Shown piece by piece: positions 41,585-50,641 of a DNA stretch of 64,000 nucleotides. The position numbers and the translations under genes are program-made. Origin of the DNA: JBBDXS01 sp040902195. Lineage in GTDB: Bacteria > Chloroflexota > Dehalococcoidia > DSTF01 > RBG-16-68-14. The stretch spans positions 96,539 through 160,538 of the forward strand of contig JBBDXS010000011.1 in NCBI GenBank assembly GCA_040902195.1. Reading direction: 5' to 3'. The notes beneath the pieces are model-generated. The model ran no database searches. It had not been told where the DNA came from and was given only the letters and a program-made list of their open reading frames with translations. The first letter of the stretch is position 1. The number at the start of each line of letters is the position of its first letter.

Positions 41585-43126
41585 ATGATTAGTAGACGGA
41601 TCGTCTTGTGGCTCCTCGCGGTCGCGTTCGCCGCGGTGGGCGTGGTGGCGGGGGCTCGCATTGATACGACAGGAGCCAATCCCATGTCGGGCGTGGCGTC
41701 TCTATCAGCAGGCGAACACAGTGCATGCATTCTTACCACTGCGGGAGGTGCCAAGTGCTGGGGTGCGAACTACTACGGGGAGGTTGGCGACGGCACAGAC
41801 ACCTTGAGAAAGACCCCGGTGGACGTTGTCGGACTAACCAGCGGTGTCGCTTCCGTCAGCGTCGGATGGGATCACGCATGCGCCGTAACGGACGACGGCG
41901 TTGTGAAGTGTTGGGGAAAAAACGGAGCGGGCCAACTTGGCGCGGCGACGTCAGAGGAGTGCGTCGGCTTTCCAGGCTTGTTGCCGTGCAGCCATGTGCC
42001 CGTTGATGTCCAAGGAATCAGCCCGAATTCGGCGGTTGAAGTCAGCGCAGGCCGCCTGCATAGTTGCGCGGTCATGACGGATGGCGGAGTCAAATGCTGG
42101 GGACATGGCTATTTCGGTGAGCTTGGTGATGGAGTAGTACCGCCGCCGAGCGGGCGGATTGATGCAGTCGACGTTTCTGGCCTTGATGCACGCGCTGTTC
42201 ACGTAGATGTGGGTTCGTACCATCACTCGTGTGCCCTTTTGGAGGATGGCACGGTGGCTTGCTGGGGTGATAACGCGGGCGGGCAAACAGGACCGAGCTC
42301 GGGTGCAAGTTGCGCTCCGAAGTACGAGGGCTGCAACATTGTCCCGATTACCGTTCCTCTACCGCAGCCCGCTACCGCCGTGACGTTGGGCTCATTTTTC
42401 ACGTGCGCTCTCCTCACCTCTGGCGATGTCTCGTGTTGGGGGAACAACTATGTTGGCGAGCTTGGAGACGGACAGGCATGCGGAACATGGACCTGCGGTC
42501 CTGTCTTCGTGAAGAACCTCCACGGGAATGCACTGGCTATCGCATCAGGATCCGGCCATGCCTGCGCGATCCTCGCAGAAGGCCTGAAGTGCTGGGGAGA
42601 CAATAGCTACGGCCAGATTGGTGACGGGAACTTTACTTGGAATAAGAACCCGTACATTTTGCCCGTTTCGGTGATACTTCCACCAAGCGGTGTCGAAGAG
42701 ATTGAAGGCGGGTGGGCGTTTACGTGCGTTAGGACAGAAGACGGCGCTGGCTGGTGTTGGGGACAGAATTCAACGTACCAGCTGGCAGCGGAGACAAGCG
42801 AGGAATGCCTGTATGGCCACCGATGCTCCACTACCCCCATCCAAGCGCTCAGCGAGGTGAAGCCAACGCCGACACCATCCCCGACGATCACGCCGTCACC
42901 CACACCGACGCGCACTCCGCGCCCATATCTTCTCGGCGATCCGACGTGTGATGGCGCGATCAACAGCGTCGATGCTGCTGTAGTCCTGCAATTCGCGGGC
43001 GGGCTGGCGAACGCCATCGTCTGTCCACTCAACGCGGACGTCAACGGCGACTCCATCGTGAACGCCGTCGACGCGGCGCTCATCCTGCAGGTCACCGCTG
43101 GGCTGCTGGACAGATTGGCGCTCTAG
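41585..43126 (+). CDS. Secreted RCC1-repeat propeller with C-terminal dockerin
   Basis: A 513-residue exported protein. A signal peptide (about 1-25) is followed by about seven RCC1-type blades with the recurring pattern HxCAx..dGxvkCWG (CWGANYYGEVGDG, CWGKNGAGQLG, CWGDNSYGQIGDG). Next comes a Pro/Thr linker (about 435-455) and a type I dockerin with two calcium loops (GDPTCDGAINSVDAA and ADVNGDSIVNAVDAA). The dockerin has the Cys pair seen in its neighbours. The next gene starts 3 nt later. GC content is lower than in eno, which may mean acquisition. Ligand unknown. Confidence 0.85.
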   Translation: MISRRIVLWLLAVAFAAVGVVAGARIDTTGANPMSGVASLSAGEHSACILTTAGGAKCWGANYYGEVGDGTDTLRKTPVDVVGLTSGVASVSVGWDHACAVTDDGVVKCWGKNGAGQLGAATSEECVGFPGLLPCSHVPVDVQGISPNSAVEVSAGRLHSCAVMTDGGVKCWGHGYFGELGDGVVPPPSGRIDAVDVSGLDARAVHVDVGSYHHSCALLEDGTVACWGDNAGGQTGPSSGASCAPKYEGCNIVPITVPLPQPATAVTLGSFFTCALLTSGDVSCWGNNYVGELGDGQACGTWTCGPVFVKNLHGNALAIASGSGHACAILAEGLKCWGDNSYGQIGDGNFTWNKNPYILPVSVILPPSGVEEIEGGWAFTCVRTEDGAGWCWGQNSTYQLAAETSEECLYGHRCSTTPIQALSEVKPTPTPSPTITPSPTPTRTPRPYLLGDPTCDGAINSVDAAVVLQFAGGLANAIVCPLNADVNGDSIVNAVDAALILQVTAGLLDRLAL

Positions 43127-43129
43127 CCT

Positions 43130-44245
43130 ATGAAGATCGCGTTGCGGTTTCTTCTCCTCCTTTTCGTGATGGCCATGTTCCTCGGGGCGGGGGCGTCGCC
43201 GCCGGGGCGTGATGCGCTCGCGGCTGTTCCTGGCGGCAATGGCAAGATCGCATTTGTCAGCGACCGGGACGGAAATCAGGAGATCTACGTGATGAACGCG
43301 GACAGCAGCGGCCAGGCTAATCTCACTAACCATCCGGAGGCCGACTTCGAGCCCGCCTGGTCTCCGGATGGATCACGTATCGCATTCGTTAGTGACAGAG
43401 ACGGCAACGAAGAGATCTACGTGATGGATGCGAGTTCCGGCGCGGTTCAGCGGCTCACGGATAGCCCAGCAAGAGATCGATGGCCGTCCTGGTCGCCGGA
43501 CGGCTTGTGGATCGTATTGTCGAGCAATCCATCCGGCGATCCTACTTCCTCCTTCAGTGATCTGTTCGTTGTGGCCGCCGACGGCAGTTCGAAAACGCGG
43601 CTCACCCATGAAGACGGGACGCTGCGCTTCCCGGACTGGTCGCCCGATGGGTCGCGCATTGTATTCACGGGTCTTCTTTTCTCTGACCTTCTCATTGTCA
43701 ACTCAGACGGCTCCGGCATGCACTTCCTCTCCAGGAAGCACTACGGCGACATGTCCCCAGATTGGTCCCCAAACGGGACAAGCATTGTCTACTCCGGCTT
43801 CTTCTATCAGCAGGACTTCGAGATCTATGCTGTCGATGCCGACGGCAGCAACTCCCGGCCCATTACGGATAACAATGTCTTGGACGACCATCCCTCGTGG
43901 TCGCCGGACGGTTCGAAAATTGCATTCTGCCGGAAAGCTGCGTACTCCGACCCCGGGGAAATCTATGTCATGCGCTCCGACGGAACAGAAGTGGTGCGAC
44001 TGACCCAGTTCCCCGGTGACGACTGCGACCCGGACTGGCAGCCCATCGTCGTGGGGAATGCGAACTGTCAGGGCGGCATCGATGCCATCGACGCGGCGCT
44101 GGTACTGCAGTACGGCGCGGGGCTGATCGCTACGCTGCCGTGCCCCGAGTATGCCGACGTGAACGGCGACGGACGCATCGACGCCCTGGATGCCGCGCTG
44201 ATCCTCCAGTTCGCCGCGGGCCTGCTCGATAGCCTGCCGGCGTAG
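43130..44245 (+). CDS. Secreted TolB/PD40 beta-propeller with C-terminal dockerin (1)
   Basis: A 371-residue exported protein: signal peptide about 1-30, then six PD40/TolB-type blades (pattern IaFvSDRdGnxEIYVMnadgsgxxxLTxxpaxDxxPaWSPDG), and a type I dockerin at about 312-371 with NANCQGGIDAIDAA and ADVNGDGRIDALDAA. The propeller could bind a surface glycan or protein. It follows the RCC1 gene by 3 nt, so the two are likely co-transcribed. GC is lower than in the next propeller genes. Its dockerin DNA is about 90 percent identical to that of the gene at 45426. Confidence 0.87.
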   Translation: MKIALRFLLLLFVMAMFLGAGASPPGRDALAAVPGGNGKIAFVSDRDGNQEIYVMNADSSGQANLTNHPEADFEPAWSPDGSRIAFVSDRDGNEEIYVMDASSGAVQRLTDSPARDRWPSWSPDGLWIVLSSNPSGDPTSSFSDLFVVAADGSSKTRLTHEDGTLRFPDWSPDGSRIVFTGLLFSDLLIVNSDGSGMHFLSRKHYGDMSPDWSPNGTSIVYSGFFYQQDFEIYAVDADGSNSRPITDNNVLDDHPSWSPDGSKIAFCRKAAYSDPGEIYVMRSDGTEVVRLTQFPGDDCDPDWQPIVVGNANCQGGIDAIDAALVLQYGAGLIATLPCPEYADVNGDGRIDALDAALILQFAAGLLDSLPA

Positions 44246-44309
44246 CGTCGGCTTGGGCGTGGTCTGCTAGAATAGGCCGTTCGCGTGTGCCGATAGCGGG
44301 AGAACGTTC

Positions 44310-45404
44310 ATGATGATGCGCTTCGTCCCCCGGACAGCACTGCTCCTTACAATCGCCGTGGCGCTGGCGGCCGCGCTGGCGGGAAGCGACGCGCGGGCAC
44401 AGGAGGGCGGCGGCATTATCGTGCCGCCTCCGCCGCCCGCAGGCGATATCGTCTTCGCGAGCAACCGCTTCGGCAACTACGAGATCTTCACGATGACCGT
44501 CACCGGCTCGGGCCAGGCGCGGCGGACGACGGCGGCCGGCGACGATACGCTGCCCGTCTGGTCGCCGGACGGCACGAAGATCGCGTTCGTGAGCAACCGC
44601 GACGGCAACGACGAGATCTACGTCATGAACGCCAACGGCACGAGCCAGACGAACGTCTCGAACAACATTGCCGACGACTCGTACCCGAGCTGGTCGCCGG
44701 ACGGCACAAAGATCGCGTTCTCGACGAACCGCGACGGTGACTTCCAGATCTACGTGATGGACGCGAACGGGGGCGCGGCCGGCAACCTTAGCAACGGCCC
44801 GAACGATGACTACGCGCCATCGTGGTCTCCGAACGGACAGAAGATCGCGTTCTTTCGCAACGACGCGATCTGGACGATGAACGCAAACGGCGGCAGTCAG
44901 ACGGAGCTGGAGTCGTTCCCGAGCACCGTCATCTCCCGCCCCGTCTGGAAGCCGGATGGCAGCCGCATCGCGACTACTCGGTACGGCGATGCCAATGTGT
45001 GGGCGATCGATGCGGACGGCTCGAACCTCAAGTCGCTGTTCGCCGGCGTCTTCCCCGCCTGGTCGCCTACAGGCAACCGCATGGTCTTTGTCCGCGACGG
45101 CGAGATCCGGACAGCAGACGAGGACGGCGGGGATCAGATCCAGCTCACCAGCAACGACGACAACGACCTCTATCCTCACTGGAAGGGCATCACCGGCAAC
45201 GGCGGCCTTGTCGGTGACGTCGACTGCGACGGCTCCGTGGACGCGATCGACGCGGCACTTGTGCTCCAGCTCGGGGTGGGCTTCGTAGATTCACTGCCGT
45301 GCCTGGAGAGCGCAGACGTGAACGAGGACGGGAGTATCGACGCTGTAGACGCCGCGCTGATTCTCCAGTACGCAGCGGGCCTGCTCGATAGCCTGCCGCC
45401 GTAG
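44310..45404 (+). CDS. Secreted TolB/PD40 beta-propeller with C-terminal dockerin (2)
   Basis: A 364-residue exported protein. The signal peptide (about 1-30) ends near DARAQE, then a poly-Pro stretch (IIVPPPPPAGD) precedes six PD40 blades (VWSPDGTKIAF and SWSPDGTKIAF repeats). The dockerin (about 302-364) reads GDVDCDGSVDAIDAA and ADVNEDGSIDAVDAA with the Cys pair. TAGAAT at 44268-44273 may give the gene its own promoter. It starts with three consecutive Met codons; the first is listed. Confidence 0.87.
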   Translation: MMMRFVPRTALLLTIAVALAAALAGSDARAQEGGGIIVPPPPPAGDIVFASNRFGNYEIFTMTVTGSGQARRTTAAGDDTLPVWSPDGTKIAFVSNRDGNDEIYVMNANGTSQTNVSNNIADDSYPSWSPDGTKIAFSTNRDGDFQIYVMDANGGAAGNLSNGPNDDYAPSWSPNGQKIAFFRNDAIWTMNANGGSQTELESFPSTVISRPVWKPDGSRIATTRYGDANVWAIDADGSNLKSLFAGVFPAWSPTGNRMVFVRDGEIRTADEDGGDQIQLTSNDDNDLYPHWKGITGNGGLVGDVDCDGSVDAIDAALVLQLGVGFVDSLPCLESADVNEDGSIDAVDAALILQYAAGLLDSLPP

Positions 45405-45425
45405 CGAGCCGCTACAGTAGGCGTC

Positions 45426-46517
45426 GTGGACAGGCGCGCCGTTTTGTGGCTGCTCGCGCTCGCGTTCGCGGCGGTCGGTTTGTTCGCGGACGGGTCGCCG
45501 CGCGCACAGCCCGTCGAGGCGGCGTTTCCCGGTGCGAACGGCCGGATCGTGTTCATGCGCTGGATGCCGCCGTTCGACATCTTCACGATGAGCGCGGAAG
45601 GCACGCGCGCCGTCAACCTCACCAACCACCCCGCGAACGAATCGACGCCGGCGTTCTCGCCGGACGGCTCGCGCATCGCGTTCATGAGCGATCGCGGCGC
45701 GAACCTTGATGTCTACGTGATGAACGCGGACGGCAGCGGCCTCTTGCGGCTGACCGACCATCCCTCGCACGACTACCAGCCTGCGTGGTCCTCCGACGGG
45801 ACGCGCATCGCCTTCGTCGCCGGCCGCCACGGCGCGCCGGAGATCTATGTGATGAATGCGGACGGCTCCGACGAGACGCGGCTGACCACGAACGGCGCGA
45901 ATGAAATCCATCCCACTTGGTCTTCGGCCGGGATCGCGTTTCAGTCGGACCGCGACGGCCAGGACGAGATCTACGTGATGAGCGCGGACGGCTCGGGCCA
46001 GGTGAACCTCACTGGCCACCCGGCGACGGACAGCCATCCTGCGTGGTCGCCCGACGGCTCGAGGCTCTTGTTCATTAGCGACCGGGACAGCAACTCGGAC
46101 GTGTACGTGATGAACGCCGACGGCAGTGCGCCCGCCAACCTCACCAACGACCCGTCCAGCGACGAGACTGCCGAGTGGTCGCCGGGCGGCGCACACATCG
46201 TGTTTACGAGCGACCGCGACGGCGACCGCGAGGTCTTCGTCATGGACGCATCGGGAGCCACCGTCGTGCAGCTCACGCACAACGACATCGATGAATGCTG
46301 CCCGGACTGGCAGCCTGTCGTCAAAGGCAATGCGAACTGTCAGGGCGGCATCGATGCGATCGACGCGGCGCTTGTGTTGCAGTTCGGCGCAAGCCTAATC
46401 GGTCCGCTGCCTTGCCCCGAGTATGCCGACGTGAACGGCGACGGACGGGTCGACGCCCTGGATGCCGCGCTGATCCTCCAGTTCGCCGCCGGCCTGCTCG
46501 ATAGCCTGCCGCCGTAG
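45426..46517 (+). CDS. Secreted TolB/PD40 beta-propeller with C-terminal dockerin (3)
   Basis: A 363-residue exported protein with signal peptide (AVLWLLALAFAAVGLFADG), about six to seven PD40 blades with MNADGSG and WSPDGSR signatures, and a Cys-paired dockerin (NANCQGGIDAIDAA, ADVNGDGRVDALDAA). The GTG start at 45426 is 7 nt after a TACAGT hexamer (45413-45418), so a leaderless mRNA is possible. The signal peptide strongly resembles that of the RCC1 protein at 41585 (VLWLLAVAFAAVG), so modules at both ends are shared in the array. Confidence 0.85.
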   Translation: MDRRAVLWLLALAFAAVGLFADGSPRAQPVEAAFPGANGRIVFMRWMPPFDIFTMSAEGTRAVNLTNHPANESTPAFSPDGSRIAFMSDRGANLDVYVMNADGSGLLRLTDHPSHDYQPAWSSDGTRIAFVAGRHGAPEIYVMNADGSDETRLTTNGANEIHPTWSSAGIAFQSDRDGQDEIYVMSADGSGQVNLTGHPATDSHPAWSPDGSRLLFISDRDSNSDVYVMNADGSAPANLTNDPSSDETAEWSPGGAHIVFTSDRDGDREVFVMDASGATVVQLTHNDIDECCPDWQPVVKGNANCQGGIDAIDAALVLQFGASLIGPLPCPEYADVNGDGRVDALDAALILQFAAGLLDSLPP

Positions 46518-46593
46518 CAGCGCTTGACCTCCAGTCGCGCCGCGGCGTACCGTTCCGCTAACGAAGCGCTCCTCTGGCGAACGGGAGAAGCAC

Positions 46594-47682
46594 ATGCCCC
46601 GCATCGGCCTCGCCCTCGGTTTCATCGCGACGCTGTTCTGCGTGACGTTTGTAAGCGGGCCCGCGCGCGTCTCGGCCGGCGGCCCGACACCGCCGCTCGA
46701 TGGCGCTATCGTCTTCGTGAGCGACCGCGACGGCGACTTCGAGCTGTATCTCACAGGCCGCTTCCTCGATGGCGACGTACAGCTCACTCACAACGCGACG
46801 AACGACGACGACCCCGACTGGTCGCCGGACGGGACGAAGATCGCGTTCATGCGCGCGTCCAACATCTGGGTGATGAACGCAGACGGCACGGGGGAAGTGC
46901 AGCTCACCTCCATGGGCCGCGACTCGCAGCCGGCCTGGTCACCCAATGGGCTGCGGATTGCGTTCATGCGCGAGCTGGCCGGCGGCAACCGCGAGGTCCT
47001 CGTGATGTTCGACGATGGCAGCGGCGTCATCAACCTGTCGAACAGCCCCGGCAATGACTTCTCGCCCGATTGGTCGCCGGACGGCATGAAGATAGTCTTC
47101 GATACGAGTCGCGACGGAAACCGCGAGATCTACACGATGTTCGCCAACGGCTCCGGCCAGACCAATATCACGGACAATCCCGGTAACGACGCGGACGCGA
47201 GCTGGGCGCTCGCCGGCTTTCGCATCGCCTTCGCCAGCGATAGGACGGGCAACACCGAGCTCTATTCAATGGAGACAGACGGCGGTGATGTACGCCAGCT
47301 TACGGACGACTCCGCCTTCGACGGCGAGCCTTCGTTTGCTCCGAGCGGTATCGGCATCGTGTTCCGCAGCAACCGCGACGGCAACGAAGAGATCTACGGC
47401 CTTTCGCCCGTCGGGCCGTACCGCATCACGGATAACCCCGCGTTCGAGCGCGCGCCGGACGTGCAACCGGTCTCGAACGCCGGCCCGGGCGACACGAGCT
47501 GCGATAAGCGCGTTGACGCGATCGATGCGTCGATCGTCCTGCAGTACGACGCAAACCTGATCGAGGGCACGTACTGCATCGTGAACGGCCACATGAACGA
47601 TGACAGCTTCATCAACAGCATCGACGCCGTGATCATGCTTCAGTTCGTGGCCGGACTGATCGATCACATCCCCGTCTCATAG
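46594..47682 (+). CDS. Secreted TolB/PD40 beta-propeller with C-terminal dockerin (4)
   Basis: A 362-residue exported protein with a signal peptide ending near RVSAGG, six PD40 blades (DWSPDGTKIAF, AWSPNGLRIAF, DWSPDGMKIVF) and the most diverged dockerin of the array (GDTSCDKRVDAIDAS, then NGHMNDDSFINSIDAV). The second calcium loop has lost the first Asp (H in its place), so calcium binding there may be weaker. The Cys pair is kept. Confidence 0.85.
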   Translation: MPRIGLALGFIATLFCVTFVSGPARVSAGGPTPPLDGAIVFVSDRDGDFELYLTGRFLDGDVQLTHNATNDDDPDWSPDGTKIAFMRASNIWVMNADGTGEVQLTSMGRDSQPAWSPNGLRIAFMRELAGGNREVLVMFDDGSGVINLSNSPGNDFSPDWSPDGMKIVFDTSRDGNREIYTMFANGSGQTNITDNPGNDADASWALAGFRIAFASDRTGNTELYSMETDGGDVRQLTDDSAFDGEPSFAPSGIGIVFRSNRDGNEEIYGLSPVGPYRITDNPAFERAPDVQPVSNAGPGDTSCDKRVDAIDASIVLQYDANLIEGTYCIVNGHMNDDSFINSIDAVIMLQFVAGLIDHIPVS

Positions 47683-47710
47683 GGAGAGCGAGTGGGCCGA
47701 TACTAGACCT

Positions 47711-48799
47711 ATGCGCCGCCTCGTATTCGCAATCGCCATCTCAACGCTCGTTGCGCCGCTGCTGCTCGGCGGCCACTCGAGCGCGCGAGCGGGCGCGCCC
47801 GCCGCGATCGCCTTCGCCAGCGACCGCGACGACGACTTCTACGAAATCTACTCGATGGCCGCCGACGGCAGTAACGTCACGCGCCTGACGAACAACCCGG
47901 CCTTCGATGAGCACCCCGCGTGGTCGCCGGACGGCAAGCAGATCATCTTCGATAGCGACCGGGGCGGCCAGCGGCAGGTCTGGCTCATGGACGCGGACGG
48001 CGGCAACGCACGCCGCGTCAGCGCGGAGGGCGCCTTCGGCTCGTACCCGGCGTGGTCGCCCGACGGCGAAAGGATCGCCTACCTGGGGGGCAACGACGTG
48101 GACGAGAACATCGATGTGTACGTGATGGACCTCGACGGCTCGAACGTCGAGCGGCTCACCGACGATCCGGCCTGGGACGGCGCGCCGGCGTGGGCGCCGA
48201 ACAACGAGCTGATCGCTTTCGTGAGCGAGCGCGACGGCAACCGCGAGATCTACGTGATGAACGCCGACGGCAGCAACGAGACGAATATCACGCACTTCCC
48301 AGGCAACGACAGCGAGCCGGACTGGATCCCCAACGCGGGAGAGATCGCCTACCGGCGCGACGGCGATATCGCGGTCGCGTGGTCGGACGGGACCAATCTG
48401 GTTAACGTTACGAGCAACACGGACATGTCGGTATCGAGCCCAGGGTGGTCGCCCGGTGGCGCCGCGATCGCGTTCGTCGGGGCCACGGAGGGCCAGTCCG
48501 ACATCTACACCGTGCAGTACTTTGGAACTCACACCATCGAGCGCCTGACCGACGATCCGGCGAACGATCTCGATCCGGACTGGCGGTCGGGGCCGTCGGC
48601 GGGGCCGGGCGACGTGAGCTGCGATGGCGTCGTGAACGCCGTCGACGCGGCGCTTGTGCTGCAGCTCACGTCGGGCCTGATCGACTTCACCGCCTGCGCG
48701 TACAAAATGGACGTCAACGGCGACGGCCGCGTCGATTCCGTCGATGCGGCGCTCATCCTGCAGTTCAGCGTCGGCCTGATCGATACGCTGCCGCCGTAG
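47711..48799 (+). CDS. Secreted TolB/PD40 beta-propeller with C-terminal dockerin (5)
   Basis: A 362-residue exported protein. Signal peptide about 1-27 (VFAIAISTLVAPLLLGGHSS), PD40 blades with AWSPDGKQIIF, AWSPDGERIAYL and REIYVMNADGSNETNI, and a dockerin with GDVSCDGVVNAVDAA and MDVNGDGRVDSVDAA. The Cys pair is present. It follows the previous gene by 28 nt, consistent with an operon. Confidence 0.87.
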   Translation: MRRLVFAIAISTLVAPLLLGGHSSARAGAPAAIAFASDRDDDFYEIYSMAADGSNVTRLTNNPAFDEHPAWSPDGKQIIFDSDRGGQRQVWLMDADGGNARRVSAEGAFGSYPAWSPDGERIAYLGGNDVDENIDVYVMDLDGSNVERLTDDPAWDGAPAWAPNNELIAFVSERDGNREIYVMNADGSNETNITHFPGNDSEPDWIPNAGEIAYRRDGDIAVAWSDGTNLVNVTSNTDMSVSSPGWSPGGAAIAFVGATEGQSDIYTVQYFGTHTIERLTDDPANDLDPDWRSGPSAGPGDVSCDGVVNAVDAALVLQLTSGLIDFTACAYKMDVNGDGRVDSVDAALILQFSVGLIDTLPP

Positions 48800-48838
48800 G
48801 CTTGCCGCGCTGTCCACAGCCGCCTCATACTGGCGGGC

Positions 48839-50569
48839 ATGGTACGAGCCGTCTCGATAGCACTGCTCATCCTCTTCTGCGCGCTGAGCGTCCAGAGCGC
48901 GCCGCCGGCGCGCGCCGCCGCCTTCGCCGTCGATAGCGTACTGGACGCCGTCGATGCGGCCGCGGGCGACGGCGTCTGCGCCACGATCGAAGGAGACTGC
49001 ACGCTGCGAGCCGCGCTCCAGGAAACGAACGCCCTGCCCGGCGCCGACACGATCTCGCTTCCCTTCGGGACGTACGAGCTCGCGATCGCGGGCCCGGACG
49101 AGGACGCCGCCGCTACCGGCGACCTCGACATTCTCGATGACGTGACGATTACCGGCGTGGACGCCGCGACGACGATCGTCGACGGCGGCGGGCTCGATCG
49201 CGCGCTTGACATCGACCCGCTGATGACCGGCGTGGAGGTGCAACTCGTTGGCCTGACGTTGCGAAACGGCAATGCCGCTGTGGGCGGTGGCCTTCGCAAC
49301 GCCGCGATGCTCTCGATACGCGACAGCGTAATCGCAAGCAACCACGCGGACGCCGGCGGCGGCATCAACAACCGCAATGAAGGAACGCTCGACCTGCATG
49401 AGGTGCTCGTGGATGGCAACTCGGCTGGTACCGCCGGCGGCCTACAAAATGAGGGCATCGTGACTGTGCGTTCCAGCACGTTCACGGAGAACTCGTCCCA
49501 AGACGACGGCGGCGCCGTGATCAACCACGGGACGCTCTCGGCCACCGACTCCGCGTTCGCCGGCAACACGTCGGGCGACAACGGCGGCGCGTTCTGGGGC
49601 GACGGGACGCTCTCACTCGTCGACAGTACCTTGATCAACAACACCGCCGCGGACGAAGGCGGCGCCATCGTGAGCTTCGGCGGCAACGTAACGCTGACGC
49701 GGTCGGCGGTGGAGGGCAACCACGCGGGCCGGCTGCGCGGCGGCGGGCTCGTCAACTTCGGCTTGAGCACGATGACGCTCGTCGATACGAGGGTGCGCAA
49801 CAACGCCGCGGCGACCAACGGCGGCGGCATCCTCAACAACGGCACGATGACGCTAGAGCGCAGCACGATCGATGCGAACACGGCAGGAGCGAACGGCGGC
49901 GGCATCCACGGCGATGCCGGCAGCTCGCTCTCGCTGCTCAACTCCACAATCAGCGGCAATTTGGCGCCGGCCGGCGGCGGGATATCGAACGGCGGCACGC
50001 TGACGCTCGCCTTCTCCACCATCGCGTTCAACGCAGGGACTGGCGTGACGATAACGGGCGAGGCGCACGCGAATGGCACGATCTTCGCGAATAATACCGG
50101 GGCCAACTGCCAGGGCCTGGTTCAGTCGGAAGGCCACAATCTGGAAGATACATCCCTCTGCAATTTCTCATCGCCTGGCGATCTTAGTGGCGTCGATCCG
50201 CAGCTCGAGCCGCTACAGCCGGGCCTGACGGCCACGCACCCGCTCGGTCCGGGCAGCGAAGCCATCGACGCGGGGGGCGCGGACTGTCCCGCGACGGACC
50301 AGCGAGGCACCGCGCGGCCCCAGGGCGTCGCGTGCGACACCGGCGCGTTCGAGGTGGAGCAGGAAGGGCCGCAGGCTGGAGACGTGAACGGCGACGGGCG
50401 CATCGATAGCGTGGATGCGGCGCTCATCCTCCAGCACACCGCCGGGCTGCTGGACACGCTGGCCTATCCAGCGGCCGCAGACGTGAACCACGACGGACGG
50501 GTCGATAGCATCGACGCGTCGTTGGTCCTCCAATTCGCTGCGGGACTCATCGACAACCTACCGGCTTAG
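48839..50569 (+). CDS. Secreted CSLREA-type parallel beta-helix protein with C-terminal dockerin
   Basis: A 576-residue exported protein. After the signal peptide (about 1-24) comes the CSLREA-type N-terminal motif (GVCATIEGDCTLRAALQETN), typical of polymorphic outer-surface beta-helix proteins. Then there are about 12 beta-helix coils rich in GGGi.N.G.l.l..s.i..N repeats. The dockerin (about 510-576) reads GDVNGDGRIDSVDAALILQ and ADVNHDGRVDSIDASLVLQ, with two full canonical loops and no Cys pair, unlike the six upstream. It could bind or cleave polysaccharide, but no catalytic residues are recognisable. Confidence 0.87.
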   Translation: MVRAVSIALLILFCALSVQSAPPARAAAFAVDSVLDAVDAAAGDGVCATIEGDCTLRAALQETNALPGADTISLPFGTYELAIAGPDEDAAATGDLDILDDVTITGVDAATTIVDGGGLDRALDIDPLMTGVEVQLVGLTLRNGNAAVGGGLRNAAMLSIRDSVIASNHADAGGGINNRNEGTLDLHEVLVDGNSAGTAGGLQNEGIVTVRSSTFTENSSQDDGGAVINHGTLSATDSAFAGNTSGDNGGAFWGDGTLSLVDSTLINNTAADEGGAIVSFGGNVTLTRSAVEGNHAGRLRGGGLVNFGLSTMTLVDTRVRNNAAATNGGGILNNGTMTLERSTIDANTAGANGGGIHGDAGSSLSLLNSTISGNLAPAGGGISNGGTLTLAFSTIAFNAGTGVTITGEAHANGTIFANNTGANCQGLVQSEGHNLEDTSLCNFSSPGDLSGVDPQLEPLQPGLTATHPLGPGSEAIDAGGADCPATDQRGTARPQGVACDTGAFEVEQEGPQAGDVNGDGRIDSVDAALILQHTAGLLDTLAYPAAADVNHDGRVDSIDASLVLQFAAGLIDNLPA

Positions 50570-50641
50570 CGACCGATTTGGCGGCCAATCGAATGAGGGG
50601 CGGCTAGTGTAATTCGTCGCCCCAGAGCGTATCCTGAGACC

